From an uncultured Hungatella sp. (GTDB taxonomy: Bacteria; Bacillota; Clostridia; Lachnospirales; Lachnospiraceae), in contig CATLBR010000009.1 of assembly GCA_949879795.1 (NCBI GenBank), positions 45,823-109,822 on the forward strand: 64,000 nt of DNA. Direction: 5' to 3'. The first letter of the stretch is position 1. Every line of letters begins with the position of its first letter. A model generated the notes under the pieces. The model saw nothing but the letters and a program-made list of their open reading frames with translations. It made no database searches and was not told where the DNA came from. The position numbers and the translations under genes are program-made. Positions 41,113-50,234 of the stretch are shown here, in pieces.

Positions 41113-41406
41113 TTAAGGAAGTACAATCTTTCGCTTTTTTTCGTCTTTAGCCTGTTTATAGAGAACAATTTTTTTACCGATCACCTGTACCACATCCGAA
41201 TGGGTGCGTTCTGCCAGAATCTGGGCCAGTTCACGACTGTCATCCACACAATTCTTCAGTACACTGATTTTGATCAGTTCTCTGGCCTCCAGAGCTTCAG
41301 CCACAGCTGAAGTCAGTTCCGGAGTAAGGCTGGACTTGCCGATCTGAATAATGGGTTCCAGATTCATAGCCAGGCTTTTCAGACAGGCTCTCTGTTTTGT
41401 AGTCAT
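41113..41406 (-). CDS. yhbY: CRM-domain RNA-binding protein YhbY
   Basis: 97-residue CRM-domain protein that binds pre-50S particles. The family pattern is clear: LKSLAMNLEPIIQIGKSSLT and ELIKISVLKNC. It stands between obgE and nadD, the usual Firmicute order. Confidence 0.95.
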   Translation of the reverse strand: MTTKQRACLKSLAMNLEPIIQIGKSSLTPELTSAVAEALEARELIKISVLKNCVDDSRELAQILAERTHSDVVQVIGKKIVLYKQAKDEKKRKIVLP

Positions 41407-41474
41407 AGTAAACTCCTTTCAGGCGCGCGGCGGCGCCCTGTACTGCTGCCCTTCCTAGATGAGGGCAAAAAATA

Positions 41475-42767
41475 CTATTTATAATATTCAAAGGCCAGAC
41501 CATACATGCGCACTGTGTCGCCTTCCTGTATACCCGATTTTTCCAGTTCCTCCAAGATCCCTGAATCCCGGAGAAAATTCTGAAAAAATACAAAACCTTT
41601 TTCGGATTCCAGGTTGGTATAACCCAGCATTTTTTCAATTCTTGGTCCCTCTACCACATAGTCCCCATCGTCGTTGCGTTCAACTGTGTAGGGAAGGTTC
41701 ATCCCTGCACGGAGCTGTGTCGTATCAAACTCTTTTTCGAACACAACAGGTTTGCTGTCCAGAGACTTTAAAATATCATAGACGCCGTAGAGAAGCTCTT
41801 TTACCCCTTTTCCGCTTACTGCAGAGATTGGGTACACAGAAATACCCTCACTTTCAAATGCCTGGCGAATTCTCTCCACCGGATTTTCAGTCCCCCCATC
41901 CTCATAGAGGGCATCAATTTTGTTGGCAGCGATTACCTGTGGGCGATGTTTGAGTTCTGGGTTGTAGGCAGATAACTCTTCGTTGATAGTTCGGATATCT
42001 TCTACAGGATCCCGTCCTTCCGTGGAGGCGGCATCTACCACATGAACCAGTACTTTGGTGCGCTCGATGTGGCGAAGAAAATCATGGCCCAGCCCTACTC
42101 CCTGGGAAGCCCCTTCGATGAGTCCGGGGATATCCGCCATGACAAACCCCGCTCCGCTGTCTAGATCCACCACGCCCAGATGGGGATCCAGGGTGGTAAA
42201 ATGATAGTTGGCGATCTTTGGCCTGGCGTTGCTGACCCGTGACAGGAGGGTGGATTTGCCCACGTTGGGAAAGCCCACGAGACCTACGTCGGCTATGACC
42301 TTGAGTTCCAGAGTAACCCACAGTTCCTGACTCTCCTGTCCAGGTTGGGCATACTTGGGAGCCTGCATGGTAGATGTGGCAAAATGCATGTTGCCCAGCC
42401 CCCCTTTACCCCCCTTCAGGACTACCTCTCTGCAGCATTCCCCGGACATATCGGCGATCACTTTCCCACTTTCAAAATCTTTGATGACTGTTCCCTCAGG
42501 AACCTTGATTACCAGATCTTTTCCGTTGGCGCCGTGACATCGCTTTTTGCCTCCTGGCTGTCCGGGGGTAGCCACATATTTTCGAGTCTGTCTGAAATCG
42601 ACCAGAGTGTTTAGGCCTTTATCGATCTCAAAGATGATGTCTCCGCCTTTTCCGCCGTCGCCGCCGTCGGGACCACCGCTTGGAACGTACAGTTCCCTCC
42701 TGAAACTGACGTGTCCGTCACCGCCCTTGCCGGATTTTATAAATATTTTTGCGCGATCTGCAAACAT
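41475..42767 (-). CDS. obgE: GTPase Obg (50S assembly/stress GTPase)
   Basis: 430 residues in three domains: a Gly-rich OBG fold (SGKGGDGHVSFRRELYVPSGG) to about 158, the G domain with P-loop GFPNVGKSTLLS near 165, switch region DIPGLIEG and NKID, and the C-terminal OCT domain present in Gram-positive Obg (from about 350). It acts in 50S maturation and stress control. It lies downstream of rpmA, separated by a stem-loop. Confidence 0.97.
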   Translation of the reverse strand: MFADRAKIFIKSGKGGDGHVSFRRELYVPSGGPDGGDGGKGGDIIFEIDKGLNTLVDFRQTRKYVATPGQPGGKKRCHGANGKDLVIKVPEGTVIKDFESGKVIADMSGECCREVVLKGGKGGLGNMHFATSTMQAPKYAQPGQESQELWVTLELKVIADVGLVGFPNVGKSTLLSRVSNARPKIANYHFTTLDPHLGVVDLDSGAGFVMADIPGLIEGASQGVGLGHDFLRHIERTKVLVHVVDAASTEGRDPVEDIRTINEELSAYNPELKHRPQVIAANKIDALYEDGGTENPVERIRQAFESEGISVYPISAVSGKGVKELLYGVYDILKSLDSKPVVFEKEFDTTQLRAGMNLPYTVERNDDGDYVVEGPRIEKMLGYTNLESEKGFVFFQNFLRDSGILEELEKSGIQEGDTVRMYGLAFEYYK

Positions 42768-42804
42768 CGTTCACCGTTACCTTTCTGGATTATCATCAAC
42801 TGAT

Positions 42805-42842
42805 ACGGAAAATGGCTTCATACATCGTAAGTATGAAGCCAT
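42805..42842 (-). terminator. Stem-loop between rpmA and obgE
   Basis: A perfect 12-bp stem ATGGCTTCATAC / GTATGAAGCCAT with a 7-nt loop, followed on the minus strand by TTTCC. The short U-tract suggests partial termination, so ribosomal protein genes would be expressed above obgE. Confidence 0.6.
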
Positions 42843-42847
42843 CCAAA

Positions 42848-43138
42848 TTACTCGTTGATTGTTCTTGGATATACAGAAACCTGCTTTTTGTCTCTGCCCT
42901 TTCTCTCGAATCTCACAATGCCATCAACTCTGGCATACAATGTATCGTCGCCGCCGCGTCCTACATTGACACCTGGATGGATCTTGGTACCACGCTGTCT
43001 GTAGAGAATATTGCCGGCCAGCACGAACTGCCCGTCAGCCCTCTTGGCTCCAAGTCTCTTGGACTCGGAATCTCTGCCGTTCTTGGTGGAACCAACGCCC
43101 TTTTTGTGAGCGAACAACTGAAGGTTCATCTTAAACAT
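42848..43138 (-). CDS. rpmA: 50S ribosomal protein L27 with Prp-cleaved N-terminus
   Basis: 96 residues. The N-terminus [18 protein letters not shown] carries the Firmicute extension cut by Prp after NLQLFA, exposing the mature HKKG end that reaches the peptidyl-transferase centre. The start is ATG 43138, eight bases after AAGGAGG. prp lies immediately upstream. Confidence 0.96.
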   Translation of the reverse strand: MFKMNLQLFAHKKGVGSTKNGRDSESKRLGAKRADGQFVLAGNILYRQRGTKIHPGVNVGRGGDDTLYARVDGIVRFERKGRDKKQVSVYPRTINE

Positions 43139-43141
43139 CAC

Positions 43142-43483
43142 TTACACCTCCTTCAAACAGATTCTTATATATGGCTCTCCATACTCTTCTTCAATATCCA
43201 TAAGACCGAACACCAAAGAATTCATAAGAAGTCTTGATTCTGAACTGATTGATGATGTGAAACGAAAGGAAAATCCTCCTGCCTCCTCATCCTCGTCGGC
43301 TTCAAAGCAGTCTTCTGTGAAGTGCTCCACAGAATTAGCCATATTGAGAGTCAAAGCGGAAACTGCTGCACAGACAAGTTCCTGCCCCTCTGCTATAGGA
43401 GCAGACGCCGTACCAGCATGTCCAAGCATCTCAATACCGACATATTGATGTTCTGAATCTGTCAATACAGTTACATTAATCAT
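43142..43483 (-). CDS. prp: Ribosomal-processing cysteine protease Prp
   Basis: 113-residue protease that removes the L27 N-terminal extension. The catalytic pair is His in LGHAGTA and Cys in ELVCAAVSALTLN. It is encoded between rplU and rpmA, the standard order in Firmicutes with extended L27. Its stop abuts the rpmA start region. Confidence 0.95.
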   Translation of the reverse strand: MINVTVLTDSEHQYVGIEMLGHAGTASAPIAEGQELVCAAVSALTLNMANSVEHFTEDCFEADEDEEAGGFSFRFTSSISSESRLLMNSLVFGLMDIEEEYGEPYIRICLKEV

Positions 43484-43485
43484 GA

Positions 43486-43794
43486 TTATGCATTGATCTT
43501 GTCGATCTTGACCTGAGTAAAGAGCTGTCTGTGACCGTTTTTCTTGTGATAGCCGGTCTTTCTCTTATACTTGTATACGATCACTTTTTTGCCCTTGCCC
43601 TCTTTGACGACAGTGGCTGTCACCGTTGCCCCTTCTACAGTAGGGCAGCCTACGGCCAGCTCACCGTTGCTCACTGCAAGGACCTGGTCAAAGGTAACTG
43701 TCTCTCCAGCTTCAACACCAAGTTTCTCAACATTAATGATATCGCCTTCTGCGACTTTGTACTGCTTTCCGCCTGTTGCAATAATCGCGTACAT
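43486..43794 (-). CDS. rplU: 50S ribosomal protein L21
   Basis: 102 residues beginning [18 protein letters not shown], with the C-terminal [15 protein letters not shown] signature. The start is ATG 43794 behind AGGAGG; the track's start adds seven upstream residues without a ribosome binding site. First gene of the rplU-prp-rpmA unit. Confidence 0.97.
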   Translation of the reverse strand: MYAIIATGGKQYKVAEGDIINVEKLGVEAGETVTFDQVLAVSNGELAVGCPTVEGATVTATVVKEGKGKKVIVYKYKRKTGYHKKNGHRQLFTQVKIDKINA

Positions 43795-43869
43795 CGTGGC
43801 ACCTCCTATTATCATTACTCGCCAACTGCGGTGTCCGTCAGGACTTATCGACCTCGTTGTGCGGCATAC
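43795..43869 (-). ncRNA. Putative L21 leader (autoregulatory RNA)
   Basis: The transcribed leader of rplU reads GAGTATGCCGCACAACGAGG then TCGATAAGTCCTGACGGACA, with a GTCC-TGAC-GGAC hairpin and a distal CAAC/GTTG pairing. It resembles the ribosomal protein L21 leader of Firmicutes, where L21 is thought to control its own operon. A covariance-model check is needed to confirm it. Confidence 0.6.
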
Positions 43870-43875
43870 TCAAAC

Positions 43876-43904
43876 ATATTACCATCTTACGGCCTGGTTG
43901 TCAA
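43876..43904 (-). promoter_or_regulatory. rplU operon promoter
   Basis: On the minus strand a perfect TTGACA, 17-nt spacer and TAATAT (4/6), about 80 bases before the rplU ATG. Confidence 0.75.
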
Positions 43905-43941
43905 CCTGAAATTGGAATTTTATCGGTTTAAATTTGCGGAT

Positions 43942-44985
43942 TTAGTCTCCCAGGACGTTGACAATCTTGCATGGAGTTCTGTAGTACATATTAGATGTGG
44001 TGATTCCGGTTCTCTCGTTGGAGGCATGAACCACCCTTCCATCACCGATATAGATAGCTACATGGTTTACGTGGCCTCCGCTGCTGTAGAAAACCAGATC
44101 CCCCGGCCTGGCCTCATCTGCCGAGACAGGCTTGCCTTGGGATGACTGGGACGCGGCTGTGCGGGGGAGATATACCCCGGCGTAATTACCTAAAATGTAC
44201 CTGGAAAAACCGGAACAGTCCACCCCTGTATGAGGGTCGTTGCCTCCGTATACATAGGCGTTTCCTACAAATTGAAGGGCGCTTGTGACCAGGGTTTTCC
44301 GAAGGTTTTCTTTTCTGGCAGCCTCCGCGGCCTCTGCGGCTTTGATCTCCTCGATGGTGTTTAAGTATCCGTCATACTGGCCGGATACCTCCAAAAGGCT
44401 GTTTTGCAGATAACTCAGCTCTGTCTGAATCGCCTGGAAACTCATGATGCGTTCGGTGTGGCTGAAGGACGGAACCATTCCCACAGTGTCCCCGGTTTCT
44501 GCGGTCTGCATATGGCTTTCCTCATCGGAATCGGAAGACGGCTCGTCCTCCGAGGCAAGCTGTTCAAGCCCCAGTTCCTCTCGAATCTGATTCTCTCTCT
44601 CCACCAGCTCTTCCAGTTCACGTATGGTGTCTTTGGTCCGTTCTTCCAGTTTTTTCAGCTCCTGTTCCTGCTGTTCACGGGCTTGTCTCAAACGTTCGTT
44701 CTCCTGGTCGGACAGCTGCTTTTGAGCGGCAAGCTCCAGCCATTCCACTTCCAGCTGTTCTTTCTCCACCTCCAGGTGCTCTTTCTCCAACTGGACTTCT
44801 TTCAGCTGATGGCGGGAACCTGCAAAGAAGAGACATGTCCCTGAAAGAACCAAAATGCCTAAAAAGAACAATCCAAAAGTCCAGACAGGTGTCTTGAAAT
44901 GTATCGGCTTTTTTTGAGAGTGGGGAAGAAGCATGACTGTGTAATTCAGGGAAATGCGTTCTTTTTTAAACTTTTTCCATTTCAT
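43942..44985 (-). CDS. NlpC/P60 peptidoglycan endopeptidase with coiled coil
   Basis: 347 residues. One membrane helix (about 34-55, FGLFFLGILVLSGTCLFF) is followed by a long Glu/Gln/Leu coiled coil (about 60-145) and an acidic linker. The C-terminal NlpC/P60 domain has the catalytic Cys in GVDCSGFSRY, His in GGHVNHVAIYIG and VVHASNERTG. The domain order resembles coiled-coil-regulated endopeptidases that open the wall during growth. Its ATG overlaps the bactofilin stop (TAATG), so it is translationally coupled to a cytoskeletal scaffold. Confidence 0.92.
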   Translation of the reverse strand: MKWKKFKKERISLNYTVMLLPHSQKKPIHFKTPVWTFGLFFLGILVLSGTCLFFAGSRHQLKEVQLEKEHLEVEKEQLEVEWLELAAQKQLSDQENERLRQAREQQEQELKKLEERTKDTIRELEELVERENQIREELGLEQLASEDEPSSDSDEESHMQTAETGDTVGMVPSFSHTERIMSFQAIQTELSYLQNSLLEVSGQYDGYLNTIEEIKAAEAAEAARKENLRKTLVTSALQFVGNAYVYGGNDPHTGVDCSGFSRYILGNYAGVYLPRTAASQSSQGKPVSADEARPGDLVFYSSGGHVNHVAIYIGDGRVVHASNERTGITTSNMYYRTPCKIVNVLGD

Positions 44986-45407
44986 TAATGAGTTTTTGCT
45001 CCTTTTTCAGGCTCTTTTTGCGGGGATATCTGAGGGGAGGCCTTCTCTTCCACCATTTCCATAGTACAGTTCCCCTTGAAAGAGGCGCCTTCATCGATGA
45101 CCAGAGTCTTTGTGATCATATCGCCCAGAACACGTCCCGTGCTGGTCAGTTCGATCTTCTCTTTTGCGGTGAGATTCCCGTGGACCGTTCCTGCAACCAG
45201 GATCTCCACGGCCAGAATATCACCGGTTACCATTCCGCTTTCCCCTACAATAACAGAACTTTCTGAGAGAATCTTTCCCTCAAGAATACCGTCTACCCTG
45301 GTAGAATCCTGGGTAGAAATCACTCCTTCAATCTTCGCGTTATTTCCTATAATTGTGTTTATCATACTGGTATTAATTGTGTCGCTTCTTTTTTTAGAGC
45401 TAAACAT
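44985..45407 (-). CDS. Bactofilin family cytoskeletal protein
   Basis: 140 residues. A central beta-helix bactofilin domain (IIGNNAKIEGVISTQDSTRV, LVAGTVHGNLTAKEKIELTS) has flexible ends. Bactofilins polymerise without nucleotide and position envelope enzymes. GGGAGAGG precedes the ATG. The coupled downstream gene is a membrane-bound NlpC/P60 peptidase, a likely client. Confidence 0.94.
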   Translation of the reverse strand: MFSSKKRSDTINTSMINTIIGNNAKIEGVISTQDSTRVDGILEGKILSESSVIVGESGMVTGDILAVEILVAGTVHGNLTAKEKIELTSTGRVLGDMITKTLVIDEGASFKGNCTMEMVEEKASPQISPQKEPEKGAKTH

Positions 45408-45463
45408 AATTCCTCTCCCTATGTATTATTGACGAAACAGAATCAACATGTTCCATTTTTTGT

Positions 45464-45492
45464 ATTTTAATACTTTCAGAATAAAAAAGCAA
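45464..45492 (-). promoter_or_regulatory. Candidate promoter for bactofilin-NlpC/P60 genes
   Basis: On the minus strand TTGCTT, 17-nt spacer, TAAAAT (5/6), about 57 bases before the bactofilin ATG. No strong terminator for trkH is seen in this gap. Confidence 0.45.
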
Positions 45493-45520
45493 CAGAATTA
45501 ACAATTTTGTAATAAATCTA

Positions 45521-46969
45521 TTACCACCCCTTCCTCCATGTGGAGGGTGAAAACAGAATCAGCATAGGGAAGATCTCCAGGCGTCCTGCCAGCATATCAA
45601 ACATCAGCACATATTTGGACAGTCCCGACAGCTGGGAAAAATTGCAGGAAGGTCCCACTCCCGCCAGTCCGGGACCGATGTTGTTGAATGTGGCAGCCAC
45701 GGCGGTGAATGTGGTGGTAAAGTCAAAATTGTCCAGGCTGACGATCAGGACAGAGGCGGCAAATATGAAAAAATACGCGATAAAGTAGTTGTTTACTGAA
45801 CGCATGACCCCGGAATCCAGAGCCTTCTGCTCCAACTTCAGCACCTTCACGCTCCGCGGGTGAATCAGGGCGGATAATTCGCTTTTTACTGATTTCATCC
45901 ATATCATGATCCGGGAGACTTTCATGCCGCCGCCGGTACTTCCGGCACAGGCTCCCACAAACATCAGACCGACCAGAAGAGTTTTAGAAACTTGAGGCCA
46001 TGTGTCGAAATCTACGGTAGAAAATCCTGTAGTGGTGATGATGGAACCTACCTGAAAAGCCGCATGGTGAAAAGATTCAAACAGACTTCCGAAAGCACCG
46101 CGAATATTGAAAGTGATGAGAGCCACGGAGACGGCGATGATTCCCAGATAAGTCCGGGCCTCTTCACAGGAGAATGCGTCTCTGAAATGTTTTGTGCTCA
46201 GCAGATAGTACACGTTAAAGTTGACACCGAACAGAATCATAAACACAGTGACCACACCCTGAAGGTAATAGCTGTCATAAAAAGCGATACTGTTGTTCTT
46301 AATCCCAAAGCCGCCGGTTCCCGCCGTGCCGAAGCTGGTAGCCAGAGAGTCGAAAAGCGGCATGCCTCCCACCAGGAGGAGTATCACCTGGAGAAGCGTC
46401 ATGGACAGATAGATGACATACAGTATCTTTGCGGTGTCCTTCACCTTGGGAGCCAATTTTCCCACAGACGGGCCGGGGCTTTCCGCTCTCATGATATGCA
46501 TGGCATATCCGCCGCCGGCGAGAGGAAGGATTGCCAGGATGAACACCAGCACACCCATGCCGCCCACCCAGTGGGTGAAACTTCTCCACATAAGCATAGA
46601 AGGTGAAAGTCCTTCCACATTATTTAAAATACTGGCTCCGGTGGTGGTAAATCCAGAGATGGTCTCAAAGAGGGCGTCGGTCATGGACGGTATCTCCCCG
46701 CTGATACGAAAAGGCAGAGCGCCGAAAAAACTGAGAACCACCCAGATGAGGGCCACGGCTACGAAGCCCTCTTTTGCATAAAATACAGTGTTTTCCGGCC
46801 TTCGGTGGGTGGTAAACCACCCGATGACGACACAGCATGCCATAACTATGAGAAATGCTGGCAGCTGTCCGTCTCCATAGATGAGAGATACGCCACAGGG
46901 GAGCAGCATCAAAAGCGCCTCTATGTTCAGTACCCAACCTAAAAAATATAATATTATCTTGATGTTCAT
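45521..46969 (-). CDS. trkH: Trk-type potassium uptake channel TrkH
   Basis: 482-residue K+ channel subunit with four membrane-pore-membrane repeats. Filter-like loops are visible (ISGFTTTGASIL, SFGTAGTGGFGI, IITTTGFSTVDF, FNNIGPGLAG). It works with the cytosolic gate TrkA, encoded 13 bases upstream. The C-terminus ends FSPSTWRKGW as in TrkH/KtrB proteins. Confidence 0.96.
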   Translation of the reverse strand: MNIKIILYFLGWVLNIEALLMLLPCGVSLIYGDGQLPAFLIVMACCVVIGWFTTHRRPENTVFYAKEGFVAVALIWVVLSFFGALPFRISGEIPSMTDALFETISGFTTTGASILNNVEGLSPSMLMWRSFTHWVGGMGVLVFILAILPLAGGGYAMHIMRAESPGPSVGKLAPKVKDTAKILYVIYLSMTLLQVILLLVGGMPLFDSLATSFGTAGTGGFGIKNNSIAFYDSYYLQGVVTVFMILFGVNFNVYYLLSTKHFRDAFSCEEARTYLGIIAVSVALITFNIRGAFGSLFESFHHAAFQVGSIITTTGFSTVDFDTWPQVSKTLLVGLMFVGACAGSTGGGMKVSRIMIWMKSVKSELSALIHPRSVKVLKLEQKALDSGVMRSVNNYFIAYFFIFAASVLIVSLDNFDFTTTFTAVAATFNNIGPGLAGVGPSCNFSQLSGLSKYVLMFDMLAGRLEIFPMLILFSPSTWRKGW

Positions 46970-46982
46970 GGTCTTCTCTTTT

Positions 46983-48338
46983 CTACCTCAAAATATCTTT
47001 CAGATCTTTTAAGCCTGTGGTAGTGGTCACGATGATCACCGTGTCCCCCTTTTCCATGGTATCTTTTCCACGGGGGGTGATAATCTTTCCGTTTCGATTG
47101 ATACAGGCTACCAGCAGATTGGGTTTTAAGGACAACTTTTCAAGAGGAACTCCTCTCATAGGCGCATCCGCCCCCACACGGAACTCCAGCGCTTCCGCCT
47201 TGTCGGCTACAATCTTGTACAGAGTCTCCACGTTACTGCCCACGGAATTTTGCATGGCGCGGACATACTGGAGGATGATATCGGCCGTAATCAGTTTTGG
47301 ATAGATGATGCTTCCAAGATTCATATCGTTGATTACACTCTCAAAAGCGGTACGGTTGACTTTTGTGATCAGCTTAGCCTTCGATTTGCTTCTGGCGTAG
47401 AGGGAAAGCATAATATTTTCCTCGTCGAAACCAGTGAGCGCGGCGAATGCCTCCGTCTCGTGGAGTCCTTCCTCCAAAAGGAGCTGCTGGTCGGAACCGT
47501 CCCCGTTGATGACGATAACGCCGGGAAGTTTCTCACTCAATATCCTGCATTGTTCCATGTCTCGCTCTATAATTTTTAATTTGATGGGAGAATCATGAAG
47601 CATCTGGGCAAGATAATATGTAATTCTCCCCCCGCCTATTAAAATCGCGTTTTTAACGCTGTTGTTTTCGACTCCTGCCCCTTTAAAAAAACGCATAGAC
47701 TCTGCAGGAGGGGCTACAAAGGACACTTTATCCCCGGTTTTTAGTTGAAAATTACCATTTGGAATCACCACGTCTGTCCCCCGCTCCACGGCGCAGATCA
47801 GGACGCTGCACCTTAATTTTGAGGGCACCTCCCACACTTTCAGTTCATGGAGAACCGAATTGTCGGGAATCTGAAACTTCATGATTTCCACCCTCCCCTT
47901 GGCGAAGGTATCGATCTTGATAGCCGAGGGGAATTTCAGAAGTCTGGAGATTTCCCTGGCCGCCGCGAGTTCGGGGTTGATCGCCATGGAGAGGTTCATC
48001 TCCTCCCGGATAAAGTTGATTTCCGCCGCATACTCGGGATTTCTGATTCTGGCGATAGTATGGCAGTTGCCGGCCTTCTTGGCTATGAGACAGCACAGCA
48101 TATTGAGCTCGTCGGAGTTTGTAGTGGCAATAAGGAGATCCGCCTCATGGATTCCTGCTTCCTGCTGGACAGCATAGACGGCGCCGTTCCCCGCCACCCC
48201 CAGCACATCGATGCTGTTGACCACATTTTCCAGCGCCGATGAGTCCTGATCGATGAGAGTGATATCGTGGCCTTCATTATTCAGCTGCTCGGCCAGAGTC
48301 ACACCTACTTTGCCACAGCCTACAATGATAATCTTCAT
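46983..48338 (-). CDS. trkA: Trk system potassium regulator TrkA
   Basis: 451 residues in the full two-repeat form: RCK_N (MKIIIVGCGKVGVTLAEQL) and RCK_C, then a second RCK_N (AILIGGGRITYYLAQMLH) and RCK_C. It binds nucleotides and gates TrkH. The first Rossmann loop is the canonical GxGxxG; in the second, GGGRIT departs from it. The ATG overlaps the RNase gene stop (ATGA), so the two are coupled. Confidence 0.96.
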   Translation of the reverse strand: MKIIIVGCGKVGVTLAEQLNNEGHDITLIDQDSSALENVVNSIDVLGVAGNGAVYAVQQEAGIHEADLLIATTNSDELNMLCCLIAKKAGNCHTIARIRNPEYAAEINFIREEMNLSMAINPELAAAREISRLLKFPSAIKIDTFAKGRVEIMKFQIPDNSVLHELKVWEVPSKLRCSVLICAVERGTDVVIPNGNFQLKTGDKVSFVAPPAESMRFFKGAGVENNSVKNAILIGGGRITYYLAQMLHDSPIKLKIIERDMEQCRILSEKLPGVIVINGDGSDQQLLLEEGLHETEAFAALTGFDEENIMLSLYARSKSKAKLITKVNRTAFESVINDMNLGSIIYPKLITADIILQYVRAMQNSVGSNVETLYKIVADKAEALEFRVGADAPMRGVPLEKLSLKPNLLVACINRNGKIITPRGKDTMEKGDTVIIVTTTTGLKDLKDILR

Positions 48339-49549
48339 GTTTCATGTTCTCCTTTTTCCATCTGTTCCCGGAATGGTTTCCGTATTTTTTTCCTTGTTAT
48401 CTCCACAAGTCCCAGCTTGGTCATGTCGACAACCGTAGTCTTTATAGGATCTTTTTTGCACCAGTCTGTCAGGACGGACATCAGTTTCTCCCGGTCTTCG
48501 TGGGTATCCATATCGATAAAATCCACGATGATCATACCTGAAAGATTGCGCAGCCGCAGCTGGCGGGAGATCTCAACCGCCGCCTCCAGGTTGATCTTTA
48601 GGATGGTCTCTCTGAAATCTTTTTTTCCGGTATATTTTCCGGAATTTACATCGATAACCGTCATGGCCTCCGTGGGTTCGATGACAAGATAGCCGCCGGA
48701 TTTCAGCCAGACTTTTTTTTGAAGAGCTTCAGACACTGCCTTTTCCAGAGAATACAGTTTTTTCAGCGGAAGCAGGGAATCCTGATAAAGTCTGACAGCA
48801 TCGCTGTTTTCCGGCTGGTATTTATCCAGATATGTCTGTATCTGAAGAAAGATTTCCTGATCGTCAGTGACAATCTCGTCCATGAAACCCTGATAAGTGT
48901 CCCTCAGGCTGGCGATGTAGGAGGGAACCGCGTCGTAGAGGCAGGTGTAGCAGGTTCGATGAGGGGCCTCCGACAGAAGTCTGTAGTATTGTGATTTCAG
49001 CTCCCGAAGTTCCTTTAAAATATCTTCTTCCGAGGCTGTTATGGCATTAGTGCGGACTATAATTCCGAATTCGGAATCTTTTTCCTCTTCCAGGACCTTT
49101 TTCAGATAAGCCTTCCATTCTCCGTCCGCAATTTTGGAAGAAAAACCGATATGACATTTCCCGGAAGTGACCACACAGTAGCGGCCTGTAAAACTGATAC
49201 AGCCTGTGACTACAGGGTCTTTTGTCTTTACTGCGTCCCTGCTAATCTGAACGATGAGTTCGTCGCCGGGACGCAGCCCGGTGCGCGGATGGTTTTCCAG
49301 AGGCTGATCCGCGAAAAGATGCCTTCGGTTCTCAGTCAGACTGTAGTAGGACATCTGGCCGCCTCCCAGATCGATAAAAGCGGCGTTGATATTTTTGGAG
49401 ATGTTTTTGACTTTTCCGATATAGATTTTTCCCAGAAGGAAACCCGTCTCGTTTTCCAGATTCAACTGCGTGACACGGCCGTCGCTGACAGCTGCGGTCA
49501 ATATTCCGTTGTCCATATTTGTTATGACAATCTTATTCAATGTCTTCAC
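48335..49549 (-). CDS. Ribonuclease E/G family protein, short form
   Basis: 404 residues. An S1-like RNA-binding region (LGKIYIGKVKNISKNINAAF) precedes the RNase E/G catalytic domain with both Asp motifs, AMTVIDVNSGKYTG and IVDFIDMDTHEDREKL. It ends soon after GLVEITRKKIRKPFREQ, so the CPxC zinc-link and small domain that follow in RNase E and most RNase G are absent. Start GTG 49549 behind GGAGG (track start 49552 is a TTG). It overlaps the DUF2344 gene upstream and trkA downstream. Confidence 0.92.
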   Translation of the reverse strand: MKTLNKIVITNMDNGILTAAVSDGRVTQLNLENETGFLLGKIYIGKVKNISKNINAAFIDLGGGQMSYYSLTENRRHLFADQPLENHPRTGLRPGDELIVQISRDAVKTKDPVVTGCISFTGRYCVVTSGKCHIGFSSKIADGEWKAYLKKVLEEEKDSEFGIIVRTNAITASEEDILKELRELKSQYYRLLSEAPHRTCYTCLYDAVPSYIASLRDTYQGFMDEIVTDDQEIFLQIQTYLDKYQPENSDAVRLYQDSLLPLKKLYSLEKAVSEALQKKVWLKSGGYLVIEPTEAMTVIDVNSGKYTGKKDFRETILKINLEAAVEISRQLRLRNLSGMIIVDFIDMDTHEDREKLMSVLTDWCKKDPIKTTVVDMTKLGLVEITRKKIRKPFREQMEKGEHET

Positions 49550-50234
49550 CAAATTCCTCCAGAGGAATCAGCCGTCCACTGTCGTCCCGACCGTAAACTT
49601 CTTCCCTCTGTATCTGAAAAGCAAAGCGGGGATACTCCCACTGTCTGCTCTTGTAAAATTCTTCCATCACCAGTTCTGGTTTGATGTTGTCTGTGCTGCC
49701 TGTGGATACCTGCATAAAGATCCCGTCTCCCCGTCTCTCCAGACGGTAGACAAGAGGTTTTAAATCCATCTCCTTCTGCCCCCGCTTTGTGGGTTTTACA
49801 ATAAAAATATGCTCCTGTCTGTAAAAACTCTCAAGATTTTCGAAAAACTCTTCCAGGTTTGCAGGGATATAATTTTCCCGGAATTCCAGAGTATAGTCGG
49901 CGGCACTGACGAGAGACATAGCGTTTTTGCTGGCGTCTCCAAGGTGTCGATAACTTAAAATCCGAATTTCCTCCACCATAGCGTTGTTGAGTCGATCCAC
50001 CATAACTTTAGAAGTGTCTGTAGAGAGGACCTCAATGTCCAGATACTCTCCGCTGCTGGTGATTCCCACGCCCAACGGGGCCGCAAAGGACATGATCTGA
50101 TGAGGGCTAAAGCCTTCACTGTAGCGTATATTTACCTCTGCCCTGCGCATGACTTTCTGGAAATACCGCATAATGTCCAGATGACCGATAAATTTCATGG
50201 AGCCCTGCTTACTGAACTTAATTCTTATTTTCAT
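49533..50234 (-). CDS. TIGR03936/DUF2344 family protein
   Basis: 233 residues starting MKIRIKFSKQGSMKFIGHLD, with RAEVNIRYSEGFSPHQIMSF typical of the radical-SAM-linked DUF2344 family. It always travels with, or is fused to, the TIGR03960 radical SAM protein, encoded just upstream and overlapping by 17 bases. Function unknown; a role in RNA or ribosome modification is often inferred from linkage to rng and rplU. Start ATG 50234 behind GGAGGGGG. Confidence 0.9.
   Translation of the reverse strand: MKIRIKFSKQGSMKFIGHLDIMRYFQKVMRRAEVNIRYSEGFSPHQIMSFAAPLGVGITSSGEYLDIEVLSTDTSKVMVDRLNNAMVEEIRILSYRHLGDASKNAMSLVSAADYTLEFRENYIPANLEEFFENLESFYRQEHIFIVKPTKRGQKEMDLKPLVYRLERRGDGIFMQVSTGSTDNIKPELVMEEFYKSRQWEYPRFAFQIQREEVYGRDDSGRLIPLEEFGEDIE

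Noticed and set aside
48335-49549. Frameshift truncating the RNase E/G gene
   Set aside because: The stop forms a clean ATGA overlap with trkA, and no zinc-link coding sequence is seen in another frame.
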